From NCBI GenBank assembly GCA_024291935.2, contig CM044310.1:117252213-117316212 (forward strand): a stretch of 64,000 nucleotides of DNA, in the 5' to 3' direction. The notes below the pieces were generated by a model. That model had not been told where the DNA came from. It worked only from the letters and a program-made list of their open reading frames with translations, and did no database searches. Position 1 is the first letter of the stretch. Each line of letters starts with the position of its first letter. The stretch comes from Okapia johnstoni (lineage: Eukaryota; Chordata; Mammalia; Artiodactyla; Giraffidae). Below are positions 1 through 11,205 of this stretch, one piece after another. The translations under genes and the position numbers were made by a program.

Positions 1-1231
1 AGTGCGGGGTGAGATGCCTCCAGCTACTGATCAGTGCGCCATTCCCTGCTCCCAGAGTAACTTTGAGCAGGTCATTAACACCCTCTGAGCCTCAGTTTCT
101 TCATCTGAATAATGGGGGAATGAGGAACCCAGACCAGTGTATCCTCCACCTCTGGAGGGCTTCCCCAGAGACCTCAGACTACATTTTCCACGAGCCCCTG
201 ACAAGCCCTGCCTGGAGGAGAACCACCCACGAACCTCTGGGGCCCGAGACAATCCTTCTAGAAGGCAGTTTCCCCCAGATGCTCCCCTAGGTCCCTCCCA
301 TTCAACAAGACCCAGACAAGGTTAGAGTCTCCCTCAAACCCTCCCCTCTTTCTAGGTCCTCTGACAGCCCCACCATCCACCCGATCACCAGGCCAGACCC
401 CTGGCTGCTGTCCTTACCTCCTCCGACCCCCTCCTGCCCACAGCCATCAGCTCTCCTTTCCATCCTCGACTCACTGCCCCCTGACTCTCTACCTCATCTC
501 CTCCTCCGCCATCCCCGTGATCTCGGCTCAGCCTTATCCTCTCCGACCTGGACTCTCGGCCTCCAGTCTGTCCCCTGTGTGGCCCCAGAGAGGTCTTTCT
601 ATACCCAGAGCTGACCTCCTCTGCTCACAGCCCTCCATGGCTCCCTAGCATCCCAAGACAACGTCCCAGACCCTCCATCCGGCATCCAAGACCCTATGTG
701 GTCCTGGCCCACCCGTGTCCCCTAGGCTGCATTTCTGCAGACCTGGCCTGGCTGGCTCAGGACAGGCTGATCTGGGGACCCACTTCCCCTGGCCTGGGAG
801 TGACATGAGGGTCTGTCTGTAGTGCTCACCTCTACTTTTTCCCAACACACTGCTCAGGTCTAGGTCATATTAGGTGCTCAATATGCATGCATAGAATCAG
901 CATCAATGGATCAATGAGCTGCAGGTCCCACCAATGATGAATTGCTTTGTGCCTCAGGGACTCAGGGGTCTAATCTCTATTCTCTTCCACCTTCCTGATC
1001 TCGGAGTCCTGTCCCTATCTCCTCCTTCCGTTGGTTTTAAGAGCTCAGACCTCTAGACCCCTCCTCCCTCAAACTCAGGAGTCTGGGTCCCCAGCCTCGA
1101 CTTCCTCCATCCAAGACTCCACGCCCCAAGCTCCCTCCTTGCCCAGGACTCAGGAGTGCTGCAGATGGGAAAGCGACACTGAAGAGGAATGGAAGTTCAG
1201 AGTGGATCCCCAGCCCGGTGGCCTGTCTCAC
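1..1231 (-). other. SYT3 intron (no exon seen)
   Basis: There is no continuation of the SYT3 linker or C2A domain in any frame. The stretch is C/T-rich unique DNA with degenerate old repeat remnants. The next coding exon must lie upstream of base 1. Confidence 0.7.
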
Positions 1232-1757
1232 CTGGTGGTGGGTGCCAGGCTTGTGACCTGCTGATGCGACTGGGCACTGGGCAGGCTCCCACCACTGGGG
1301 GGCAGCAGGAGCAGCCCCGAGCCTGCCCCGCCCTCCGAGGGCAGCTCGGGAGATGTCTGGCTCGGTTTGACCCCAGCGGCTACTGCAGCAGCTGCGGCCT
1401 CTGGGTAGGAGTCCATGTCCAAGTAAGAGGGCTCAGGGGGGTCAGAGCCCCCTAGACTGCCCGGCTCCAGCAGCTCAGCGAAGGGCGGATGGTGGGCTGT
1501 GTGGGCATGGTGGTGCGGGCCCCCCAGCAGGGGATGGCCACCCAAGCCGGCCCCTAGGTGGTGCCCGCCGCCGCCTACCAGGCCTGCCAGCCCGACCCCG
1601 GGGCCTAGGTCTTTGCGCAAGGGACCACCGCCCATGGTTGAGCCTCCCTTGTCCCTCCAGGGCACCCAGCACAGCTTCCACGACACGAAGAGGGAGACAC
1701 CCAGAAGGACAATGCCACAGAACGTCACGATGACCGACAGCAGGCTCACGGAGATGT
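1232..1757 (-). CDS. SYT3: SYT3 transmembrane/linker exon
   Basis: The acceptor CTCCAG|ACATCTCC starts at 1757 and the donor CACCAG|GTGAGA ends at 1232. The 526 nt encode the transmembrane helix, the Gly/His-rich linker, an acidic/alanine stretch (PSYLDMDSYPEAAAAAVAAG) and a Ser/Gly-rich region ending VTSLAPTT plus the first two bases of the next codon. The next exon, leading into C2A, is not in the window. Confidence 0.93.
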
Positions 1758-4699
1758 CTGGAGAGAGTGAGGACAAAGGTCAGGGGTCAGGGTGGGGTCA
1801 GAATTTAGCCTCCCGCTGCTCTCCCCGAAAAAGCTAAGCTTTAGTGTTGGCCTGTCACCATCCTAGACACATTATACATACTACTCTGTACAGACTCCAC
1901 GGCTACGCAACAGTGTTTCCTTCTAACCATTTTAAAGATGAGGAAACTGAGGTTGGGTGACTCGTATAAGGCTACACAGCTAGTCCATGACAGATCTGGG
2001 ATTTGAACCAGCAGTCTGTCTTCAGATTTGATCCTTTTTAGTCTCTTGATCGCTAGCCCACACTGCCTCTCCTATAAGTGGATACATCCTCCAGTTTAGA
2101 ACCAAGCTTCCGCCAAATGTTCAGAGGTGATCAAAGCGAGAGGAGACCGCATGGCACAGTTAAGTAGGTCAGGGTTCAAATTCCAGCTTGCTGTGTGGCT
2201 TTGGGAACATATCTTCACCTCTCTGAGCTTGACCCGCCCCATTTGTCCAATGGGAAAACTCAGTTCTGCCTCTCTTAGCGGTTTTAAAGAATGGAGGGAG
2301 TGAATGGCTCACAGAGGAAGCTGGAGAAGATAATAGCAAACATTTCTTGAGAGGCTACTGTGCTTTATAGACATTAGCTTCCTTATGCCTCATGGGCATC
2401 CTAGGAGCTTGGCAACACGATTATGCCCATTAGTACTTTTCACAAAAGGAAACTGAGACCAAGAGACACGAAGTTACCACAGACATGAAGTCCTGTAGCT
2501 GGAGTGGGGGAGGCAAAATTTGAGCCTGGGGGGCCTGGCTCCGGAGCCCACCATCTTCACCACTGGGCTACCACAATTCAGTATTTCCCAATGAATGGTG
2601 GTTCAAGCAGGACTTTTTGTTAGGATGATAAATCCTAGCGCTGCCACCTGCATCCAACACCATCACCCCCACCACTAAGACATTCTGAATGCTTGCTGTG
2701 TGCTGATATGCCTTTCAGAGAAACCCAGGACAGCCCAGATCTTGAACTGAAGGTTGGTTCAGTAATTGGTGCCAGGAGTGGGGTTTTTCAAGGAAGCGTG
2801 AGTTTGTTTGGGGGTTGACTCTTGGGTCTCCATGAAGTGGATCACAGAGGGAAATTCCTGCTGTGTACAGACGGTGGGTTATGGGGAGCATGGGGGAGGA
2901 GCGGGTTGCCAAACCATTGGCAGCAAGGACAGCAGGGTAGAAGGGCTGTGTCCTGTCCCTTCAGGGAGCGCTTGGTGATAAGGGGATGTCCTTCAGTCCT
3001 GAACTGCCCAGTGAATCTAAGTCAGTGGTCCCTGATGTTCATCCTCATGACACTATACCACCTGAGGGTGATTGATCCCATTTTACAGATAAGGCAACTG
3101 AGGCTCAGAGAGACAGGAAGTGACCCTGCAGGGCCATAGGGCAGGCAGTGGCAGGACTCTGAGTTTTCCACCCCACCCCACCCTAACCCCTTAGGGTTTT
3201 GAAATGATCAACATCTACTTAGAGTTCTGGGGGCCTGTTAGAAACCAGAGCAAGGACTCCCCAGCCTTCTGAACATGGGAAGAACTGAGCAAAAGGGTCG
3301 TTTTGGAAGAGAAGGGGAGAAAAGTTGGACAGATACCTTCCCCCACTGTTAGCCTGACCCAGACTCTCTCCAAGTCAAAGTCCTAGGAATTACTGAATTT
3401 GAGGGTGATCCTGAGACACCACACCCCCAGCTCGCCAAATCACATTAGTGTACTAGACTTCCTGGGGTCACAGTCGGGCTCTTCTGCATACAGACCGTGA
3501 GACTCCAAGGGAGCTGCTGCAGCTCTCCGGGTCTCATCCCTTATCACCGGCCCCTGGACATCCTACACTTAAGATGCTGAGCCCCGCCCTGGAGCTCAGT
3601 GAGTGTGATCATCATCCTAATGTCCCAGCTTCTGCTTCTTGAAGGTTTTATGATATCTTGAAGGTGCTCATGATATCTCAGAACCCTACTGCTTCCTAGC
3701 TGGGGGACCAACCACTCCATCTGAACCTCAGTTTCCCCCATTGAAAATCAGGATTATAACTATATTCAATATCTTATAATAACATATAGTGGAAAGGAAT
3801 TTGAAAAAGAATATATACATCAATGTCTATATCTGAATCACTTTGCTGTACACATGAATCATTGTAAATCAACTGTACTTCAACTAAAAAATTTAAAAAT
3901 AAAATTAAAAAAAGAGAAGACAGGGATTATATGTACCACAAAGGGTCATCGTGAGTAGTTGATGAGATATCTGGAGGACCTTGCATACTGCCTGGCACAC
4001 AATCGGTGCTCAGTAAGTATATTTCAACATTTATCGAATGCCCACTGTATGCCCAGCTTGTTCTTAGCAAGTCACGTGTGTTATATCCTTTGAGTCTCGC
4101 AACTGCTCCATGGAGTAGTCACTTCTATCATTCCCACTTTCCAGATGAGGAAACTGAGGTACAGAAGAACCCATGCATTTAGTCAGTGGGGGAGGTGGGA
4201 TTTGAACCCAGACAAGTCAGACAGACTGATTTAGAGCCTGAGCTTCTAAGCACTGTGTGAGATGCACAAAGACACTTGAAGGGGTGTGTGCAGCAGTGGG
4301 GTGGGGGTGAGGAGGGTGGACAGGAGGCCCTCAGGGCAAAACTCCAAAGGTCATGGGTCAAATGGACCACATAGCTCCTTCTCCTTAGATTAGAGGTTGG
4401 GGGACCGGCAACAGGCAGGATGGAGGCAAGACTGTAAGAGGGACTGGCTCCATAAGGCACAGGAAGCTGAGCAAGGCTGCTCTAAATCTCTAAAAGTTCT
4501 GCCTATGGTGGAAGGAGGGGGCTGACCAACATGGCTGGGGGTGCTGACCTGCATCTGGGCCCCGGGGATAGCCTCTGATTCGCAGGTCGTTGAACTCTTG
4601 GCACCTGTCACTGGTGTCGGCATCTCGGACCCGCGCACAGAGGTCCGAGACCAGGATGAGCGCCCGACGGCAGAGGTCATCCTCGTAGTCTCCTGACAT
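1232..4699 (-). CDS. SYT3: Synaptotagmin-3, 5' part of coding region (two exons; continues beyond window start)
   Basis: Coding join on the minus strand: 4699..4549, then 1757..1232, about 225 of roughly 590 residues. The N-terminus (MSGDYEDDLC) carries cysteines at residues 10, 21 and 33, the cysteine motif that lets the SYT3/5/6/10 group form disulfide-linked dimers. A hydrophobic segment at about residues 52-75 (ISVSLLSVIVTFCGIVLLGV) is the single transmembrane helix, followed by WKLCW and basic residues. Next comes a Gly/His-rich linker (GGPHHHAHTAHH). Both tandem C2 domains, which bind Ca2+ and phospholipid, lie outside the window. The junction GCAG|AC restores Asp51. In the family it acts as a Ca2+ sensor in exocytosis and receptor trafficking in neurons and endocrine cells. 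The start is fixed by a GCCACCATG context directly after a splice acceptor. No frameshift is seen. Confidence 0.95.
1758..4548 (-). other. SYT3 intron with MIR copies and an L1 3' fragment
   Basis: No coding exon is seen. MIR-like segments (phrases of the type GAGGAAACTGAGG...ACACAGCTAG...GGATTTGAACC) lie near 1880-2050, 2325-2580, 3035-3160 and 4020-4245. An L1 3' end lies at about 3778-3920. Most of the rest is unique. Confidence 0.65.
3778..3920 (+). mobile_element. L1 3'-end fragment
   Basis: The phrase CACTTTGCTGTACA followed by ATTGTAAATCAACTGTA and an A-rich tail is the familiar 3' end of ruminant L1 elements. The same phrase appears in reverse near 39.97 kb and 61.08 kb. The subfamily is not assigned. 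Confidence 0.55.
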
Positions 4700-4714
4700 G
4701 GTGGCCAGCGAGTC
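4549..4714 (-). CDS. SYT3: SYT3 first coding exon (15 nt 5' UTR plus 151 nt coding)
   Basis: The acceptor is CACAG before 4714. The ATG is at 4699-4697 in a GCCACCATG context. The donor GCAG|GTCAGC follows 4549. The exon encodes 50 residues plus one base and contains the three N-terminal cysteines. Confidence 0.92.
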
Positions 4715-4819
4715 CTGTGCTTGGGAGGGGCCGGGCAAGGGTACAGATGGGGAATGGGATGGGGGAGAGAGAGGGGGTGGATAAAGGGTGGAAAGAGAAA
4801 GAAAGAGGATAGGCAAGGG

Positions 4820-5065
4820 GCAGTGATTGGTAGTGGAATGATGAAGGGACAGAGATTAGGGGGTGGATGGACAAGGGGATGAAGATTGAGGGGGCAATGA
4901 ACAAGGGAGAAGAAATTGGGAGGAAATGGACAAGGAGGAAGAGACTGGGAAGGCCAGGCAGGGGGCAGAGATTCAGGATATACAAATAAAGGGTTGGACA
5001 GACAAGGAGACAAAGATTAGGGTTGCACAGATGCAGGGACAGAATTTAGGGCTGGAGAGACGATG
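4820..5065. repeat. Degenerate purine-rich minisatellite in the SYT3 5' intron
   Basis: A diverged unit of roughly 25-30 nt recurs (variants of GGATGGACAAGGGGA followed by AGATTAGGGG), about eight times. Similar looser purine-rich units continue to about 6130. Confidence 0.5.
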
Positions 5066-6474
5066 GAACGGCCATTTCCCATTCATGCATTCAACAGATA
5101 TTCACTGAGCACTAACTACACGCGAGGCACTGTGTGGGCTGTTGCAGATCCAGCAGGGAACAAACCCCACTTGGTCCCCGGCTTCCTGGTGTCACAGTCC
5201 AATGAGAGGACATAAGGAGCATACAAATCAACAAACACACTCACATAAACACACAGCCCTCAGACTGTGAGATGTGCCCTAAAAGAAATAGTTGAAGGAT
5301 GTGTCACAAAGGGAGCCGGAGGTGGGTCGTCAGGGGAGTTCTCTGAAACCTTGAAGGATGAGACGGAGCCAGCCATGGGCAGTGGGCAGTGGGGCTGGAG
5401 TGCGGAAAAGCATTCAAAACAGTGGGAAGAACATGAGCAATGGCCCAGGGTGGGAAAGGGCTTGGGAGGTCCAGGGAACAGGAAGGTGTAGACAAGGAGA
5501 GGAGAGGGGGAGTGAGAAGGAGATGGATGGGGGTAGAGAGATAGGAGATGGTTGTCTGATGCTGGCTGTGGAGAGATGAAGGTGAAGGATGCAGAGATAA
5601 GGACCAAGTTGAGAGAGGGAGAGATAAGGGGAGGGGAGACAGAGATCATGGGAATGGCAAACTGGGGCCTGGAAGAGAGGGACAGATGAACAAACAGATG
5701 GAGGGAAAGTCAAGGATTGAGACTTGGGATGGACAAGCCATAAAGAATAAGCTGGTGTGTAATTCACAGGAGTGTGGGAGATGGATGGATAGAGCGGGCA
5801 GTGATAAGTGCCAGGCAAGAGAGTGGACCGAAATATCTTTGAGAGACAAATAGCGGACAGGAGAATGGATGGAGTGCAGAAATAAAGGACAGAAAAATAA
5901 TGGCCAGAGATCACAGATGGACAAAAGGATACAGCGGATGGAGGACTGGGCAGACAGTCATGGGGGCAGAAGGAAGGTTGGATTGGGTGGGGGGAGCGTT
6001 CATAAAAGACAGGGAGAAATAGGTGCCTCTGGGGAGAAAGGGAATTAGCGACACATGGTTTGCAGCTAGACATCAGAGATAGACTGGAAGGAGGGTGCAG
6101 GGGAAATTAAGGACGGACAGATCAGGGTTCACAGATGGACAGGTGTCGTGGGGTGCTGCAGAAGGCCAGGACTCTGAGAAGGGCATAGTCAGACTCACCT
6201 GCGCTTATCCCTGCCTTGTCCTAGATGGCAGCGGAGGCGGCGGCTGGCGGTAGCCCATGGGGGTTGTAGGGTGGATAAGGGGCTGCGGAACTGTCCCCAA
6301 GAACCAGGTGGTGGTGGGGGGGGCCGGATCTGGGGGCCGTGGCCGTGAGAAAAAGCTCAGCCCGAGCCTCACATCTTGTCCTACTCGGGCCTGCTGCTCG
6401 ACCCCAGGCGACCCCCGGGAGGTCCGGCCACCCGCTTCCCACCTTCGGGCCCCCAGCTCTTGTTAAGCTTAAAG

Positions 6475-6556
6475 ACTACAATTCCCGGCAGGCCTTGCGC
6501 TCGCGTTGCTGCTGCTTCATAGACCAGGCACTGCAGGGACTGATGGGAATTGGAGT
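6475..6556. promoter_or_regulatory. Inverted pair of ZNF143-like motifs near the SYT3 CpG island
   Basis: ACTACAATTCCCGGCAG at 6475-6491 matches most of the ZNF143/SBS consensus (ACTACAATTCCCAGCATGC). A weaker copy lies on the other strand at 6537-6556 (ACTCCAATTCCCATCAG). Function is inferred only from the motif and its place beside a promoter. Confidence 0.45.
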
Positions 6557-6689
6557 CCTTAGTGCCTCTCCCGGCTGCAGAGAGGATGGGAATTTTTTGG
6601 AGGTGGGGGGGCGGTTATGAGATGCCGGGGTCCCAGGGCGCTGCAGGGGAGAGGAATAATGTCTGGGACCTCGAGAAGCCGCGGAGTCC

Positions 6690-7150
6690 TAAGTCCGGAG
6701 GGGCCATGGAGTGGGTAAACCATCCCCACGCCCGGGGGATCGGTGGGCTAGGTTGGGGTGCACCCAGGTGTTTCGGGACACCCCCCCCCCACCTTCCAGG
6801 ACCACGTGCCCCTCCCCCGGGGCAGCCAGGAGACGCTGCAGCACTCCTACTCCCGGGTCGGAGATCAGCGCACCTCTGCCCCTACCCTCGCCCGCACGCG
6901 CCGGGGCCGCCCCCCGGGCTGGGGCTGGGGCGGGGGCTGTGGCAGGGGGAGAGGGAGGAGCGGACTCACCCGGAGCTGCCCCTGCCGCCGCCGCCGCAGC
7001 CCCGCGCGCTGGCCGCGGTGCCAGCTCGGCTCCTCCCCCCGCCCCTGTCGCAGGTCCTCGGCTCCTCCCCTCGCACCCCCTCCTTCTTCCCCTTCGAACC
7101 TGCGGCTTGAAAGCCGAAATCACGCGGCCGCAGAGAGGAAGGAGGGCGCT
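6690..7150 (-). promoter_or_regulatory. SYT3: CpG-rich probable SYT3 promoter and 5' noncoding exon
   Basis: This is a G+C-rich, CpG-dense block upstream of the SYT3 coding exons. A strong minus-strand donor, CTCCGG|GTGAGTCC, ends at 6970, which fits a noncoding first exon splicing to the acceptor at 4714. A second plausible donor (GCGCAG|GTGAGTCT, ending at 6199) could mark another noncoding exon. The start site cannot be placed from sequence. No TATA box is obvious. Confidence 0.6.
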
Positions 7151-8097
7151 TTCCCCGGACCGAGGCGTCTGAACGCAGCGCACTTCCACCGCCGAGGAGA
7201 CAGATTGGAGATCAGGACCCTCTGCTCCCTCCAGGATCCAAGAGCCCTGGCCCCCCAGCCCCTCCTCTCCTAGACAGAGAAGTCAGGGACCCTGGTCATC
7301 TCTTCTCCAAGGACCCGGGTACCGAGCTCCCAACCCCCTCCATTCTCAGATGCAGGAATCCACCTCTGCTGCTCCCTCCTCCCTCGGGGACGCAGGACTC
7401 CAGACTTCCCACCCCGCTTTTCCGCAGGACCCAGGACTTCCAGTCCTCCCAGCGGAGGGGCTCTGAGGGCTGGTGCTGGGAGGGGAGGCAGAGCCTCAGA
7501 GCCCGGTGTGGAGGTAGAAGCAAGGACTTGGACTCGAATTCTTCCTGGGTCTGCTCCTACTTTTGTGACCTTGCCCTGTTTGCTCTGAGTTCCAGTTTCC
7601 TCATCAACAAAACACAGACAAAAGACCCGTTTCCTAAGGGACCCAGAGATTTGAAAAGCCAGTCAGTATATAGAGAGAATTGGCACCAACGAGGTGCTTA
7701 ATGAATATTGTTTCAAAGCAGCAATTAATGACAATTGCACGGGGGCTAAATGCTTTGAAAGCATTCTCTGAGTTAATCTTCACTTTGGCCCTATCAGGCT
7801 GGGGGTGGCAATTATGTTATTCCCATTTCACAGAGGAGACAACGGAGGCCCACAGAGGTGAAATACTTTGAAGAAGGTCCAGAACTACCTGTCTGGGTGC
7901 CGCCCACAGGGGTGACTTGGAGGGCCCCTCCCAATCTTTCTCAGTGCTGCCCCCTGCCTCCCAGTGACACCCATATAAATATAATCTCTAAATGAAAAAT
8001 TGCTGCTTCTTCTGCAAACACTTTAAGACGTGTCTCCGAGGCCCTTCCTTTAATTAGACGACCCCCCCCCCCGCCCATTGCTGCCTACATATACATT

Positions 8098-8655
8098 TTG
8101 CAGCCACCATCATGCTGCTGATTAAAAGATGCTTGCTCCTTGAAAGAAAATCTATGACAAACCTTGACAGCATATTAAAAAGCAGAGACATCACTTTGCC
8201 AACAAAGGTCCGTCTAGCCAAAGTTTTTCCAGTAGTCATGTACAGATGTGAGAGTTGGACCATGATGAAGGTTGAGAGCCCAAGAATTGGTGCTTTCAAA
8301 CTGTGGTGCTGGAGAAGCCTCGTGAAAGTCCCTTGGACAGCAAGGAGATCAAACCTGTCAATCCTAAAATAAATCAACTCTGAATATTCATTGGAAGGAC
8401 AAATGCTGAAGCTGCAGTACTGTGGCCACCTGATGTGAAGAGCTGACTCATTGGAAAAGACCCTGATGATGGGAAAGATTGAGGGCAGGAGGAGAAGGGG
8501 ACGACAGAGGATGAGATGGTTGGATGGCATCACCGACTCAATGGACATGAGTTTGAGCAAACTTTGAGAGATGGTGTAGGACAGGAAAGCCTGGCGTGCT
8601 GCAGTCCATGGGGTCGCAAAGAATCAGACACAACTGAGTGACTGAACAACAACAA
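8098..8655 (+). mobile_element. BovB (RTE LINE) 3' end, decayed
   Basis: Conceptual translation resembles the C-terminal part of the BovB reverse-transcriptase ORF (MTNLDSILKSRDITLPTKVR-like), interrupted by stops and small deletions. It ends in the typical GACACAACTGAGTGACTGAA tail. It is 5'-truncated and not autonomous. Confidence 0.88.
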
Positions 8656-9284
8656 ATCCTACTGCTGAATACCTCAGAACTGCCTTTCGAGTTCACTCCA
8701 AATCCTATCCTCAGGGTTTCTTGCTTTCTCCCAGACGGACCTACATTTGCACCCAAGAAAGCTTGCATGGGAGGAGGTGCACCCGCAGACGTGTGCATGG
8801 AGGTACAAGCACCCCAAATACCACTCTCACAGCTGGACTTCCGCCCAGGGTCCACAGGCAGGGAGAGACACACAGCAGCATGCAGCAACACACACAATCA
8901 GAGTTGTGTACGTAGGTGGGCTTGCCAGACCCCCATGACGTGTTCCCAAAGAGGCCCTCAGGCATCAAGGAACAGCTGCAGTGCATCGGCTGTGTGTGAC
9001 TTTGGGAGTGGGGAGCATGGGTTCAAATCCCAGCTCTTCTCTCCCATCATTTGCGGCCTTGGGTGAATGACTTACATCCTTGGTGCCTCCATTTCTCCAT
9101 CTATAAGCGAGGGTAATTTTTATTTTTATTGGGAGGATGATCTTTTTTTAAACCCAGATTCCACCTAATTAGATTATTTTTAGGATTAAATTCAGCAGCG
9201 ATTCAGAGAAAATGGTTAATGTTTACTGTTGTTGTAAGTAGTAATTGCATGCATTGGCTCATGGAGTCTTATTTTTCTTGGTTT

Positions 9285-9465
9285 GTTGATTTATTTATCT
9301 ATTTTGGCACGCGGGATCTTTCAATGCGGTGCATGGACTCTCTAGCTGTGATATGTGGGCACTGTAGCTCTGCAGCATGTGGGATCCTCGTTCACAAACC
9401 AGGGATCCAACCCACATTGCAGAGCGAATTCTTTACCCCTGGATCACCAGGAGGAAGTCCCTGCT
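9285..9465 (-). mobile_element. CHR-type tRNA-derived SINE, reverse orientation
   Basis: The reverse complement begins with a GGACTTCCT...GGTGATCCAGGGGTAAAGAATTC-like tRNA-Glu head, followed by the body that reads on the plus strand as GGGATCCAACCCACATTGC. Confidence 0.65.
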
Positions 9466-9989
9466 CATGGGCTGTTTAATGTCATTTTACAAGTGAGGAA
9501 ATTGGGGCTCAGAGAAGGAAAGTGCCCTGCCCAAGGTCATACAGCTGGGAGGTGTCAGAGTTGATTCAAAGCCACGTGGTCTGACTCTAGACTCCCCGCT
9601 TTCAGCCACTACATTATTTGCATCTAGGAAGTTTGAGGACCTTGCCTGTTATCACCACTGGGGGTGTAGAAGAGTGCAGAGCACTGGACAGGGAAGCAGG
9701 AGACAGAGACATCCATTCAATTCAATCCATGCCGCTATTTGGCAGATACTTACTGAGTATCTACTGAGCACCAGGCACTGTTCTAGGCACTAAGGATTTG
9801 ACTGGGAACAAAGCAGACAAAAATCTCAGCCTTGGAAGGGCTCATGGTCTAGTGGTGGAGACAGATGGTCATTAAATAACTCCATCTGAGGATCAACATT
9901 AATGAAGGAAAGTCCAGGGTGCTGTGTCTGAAAAGGCAGTCATGGAAGCCTTCTCTGAGCAAGTGATATTTGTGTTGGCGCTCCAAAAT

Positions 9990-10565
9990 CACTGCAGAGG
10001 TGATTGCAGCCATGAAATTAAAAGACGCTTACTCCTTGGAAGGAAAGTTATGACCAACCTAGACAGCATATTAAAAAGCAGAGACATTACTTTGCCAACA
10101 AAGGTCCGTCTAGTCCAGGCTATGGTTTTTCCAGTAGTCACATATGGATGTGAGAGTTGGACTGTGAAGAAAGCTGAGCGCCGAAGAATTGATGCTTTTG
10201 AACTGTGGTGTTGGAGAAGACTCTTGAGAGTTCCTTGGACTGCAAGGACATCCAACCAGTTTATCCTAAAGGAGATCAGTCCTGGGTGTTCATTGGAAGG
10301 ACTGACGTTGAAGCTGAAACTCCAATACTTTGGCCACCTCATGTGAAGAGTTGACTCATTGGAAAAGACCCTGATGCTGGGAAGGATTGGGGGCAGGAGG
10401 AGAAGGGGATGACAGAGGATGAAATGGCTGGATGGTATCACCAACTCGATGGACATGAGTTTGGGTAAACTCCGGGAGCTGGTGATGGACAGGGAGGCCT
10501 GGCGTGCTGCGATTCATGGGGTTAAAAAGAGTCGGACACGACTGAGCGACTGAACTGAACTGATG
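9990..10565 (+). mobile_element. BovB (RTE LINE) 3' end with residual RT reading frame
   Basis: An open stretch at 9924-10346 encodes the C-terminal end of the BovB ORF (WTVKKAERRRIDAFELWCWR region) without internal stops, followed by the 3' UTR-like GAGCGACTGAACTGAACTGA end. It is a 5'-truncated copy. Confidence 0.9.
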
Positions 10566-10825
10566 AAAACCAGGTGAAGATGAGGGAGGGGAGAGGACTT
10601 CTCCGGGGAGAGAAATCAGTCTGTGCAAAGCCTGGAGAGGAGGAAGTTTGGCACATGGAGAAGGGCTGATGAGCACATAAGCTCCATGGGGGGAGCCCTT
10701 TTGTTTACTGCTCTGTCCTTGCTGCCTGACACAGCGCCTCGCACGCAGTAGGCACTCAGTAAATAATGGCTGGCTGAATGAATGAACCAGTGGATGGAGA
10801 AACAGAGAAGCGTACATACGTATAT

Positions 10826-11040
10826 GGGCTTTCCAGGTGGCGTCGTGATAAAGGATCCACTTGCCAGAGCAGGAGGCGCAAGAGATGCAGGTTCGATCCC
10901 TGGGTGAAGTATATCCCCTGAAGTAGGAAATGGCAACCCAGTACTCCAGTATTCTTGCCTAGAAAATTCCATGGACAGAGGAGCCTGGCGGGCTACAGTT
11001 TATGGGGTCACAAAGAGTCAGACACGACTGAGCACACACA
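10826..11040 (+). mobile_element. Bov-tA SINE
   Basis: The tRNA-like head (GGCTTTCCAGGTGGC...GGTTCGATCCCTGG) is followed by the BovB-derived tail ending GACACGACTGAGCAC. A microsatellite begins directly after it. Confidence 0.85.
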
Positions 11041-11061
11041 CTTGCATGTATGTATTTATGA

Positions 11062-11205
11062 GTTGGATGGGTGAATGGACCGAGCAGTGGATGGATGGGT
11101 GGATGGATGGATTGGTGGATGGTTGGATGAACGGATGGGTAGCTGGGTGGGTGGATGAGTGGATCATTGCATGGATGGATGGATAGATGCATGCATGAAT
11201 GAACA
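11062..11205 (+). repeat. Imperfect (TGGA)n microsatellite
   Basis: TGGATGGATGGGTGGATGGA-type units with point changes begin directly at the tail of the Bov-tA copy, a common seed for tetranucleotide growth. Confidence 0.85.

Noticed and set aside
6221..6442. Minus-strand 73-codon frame near the SYT3 promoter as a coding exon
   Set aside because: It ends in a stop before the plausible donor at 6199 and matches no SYT3 sequence. At most it is part of a noncoding 5' exon.
9924..10346. 140-codon open frame resembling reverse transcriptase
   Set aside because: It is the residual C-terminal end of a 5'-truncated BovB LINE, not a host gene.
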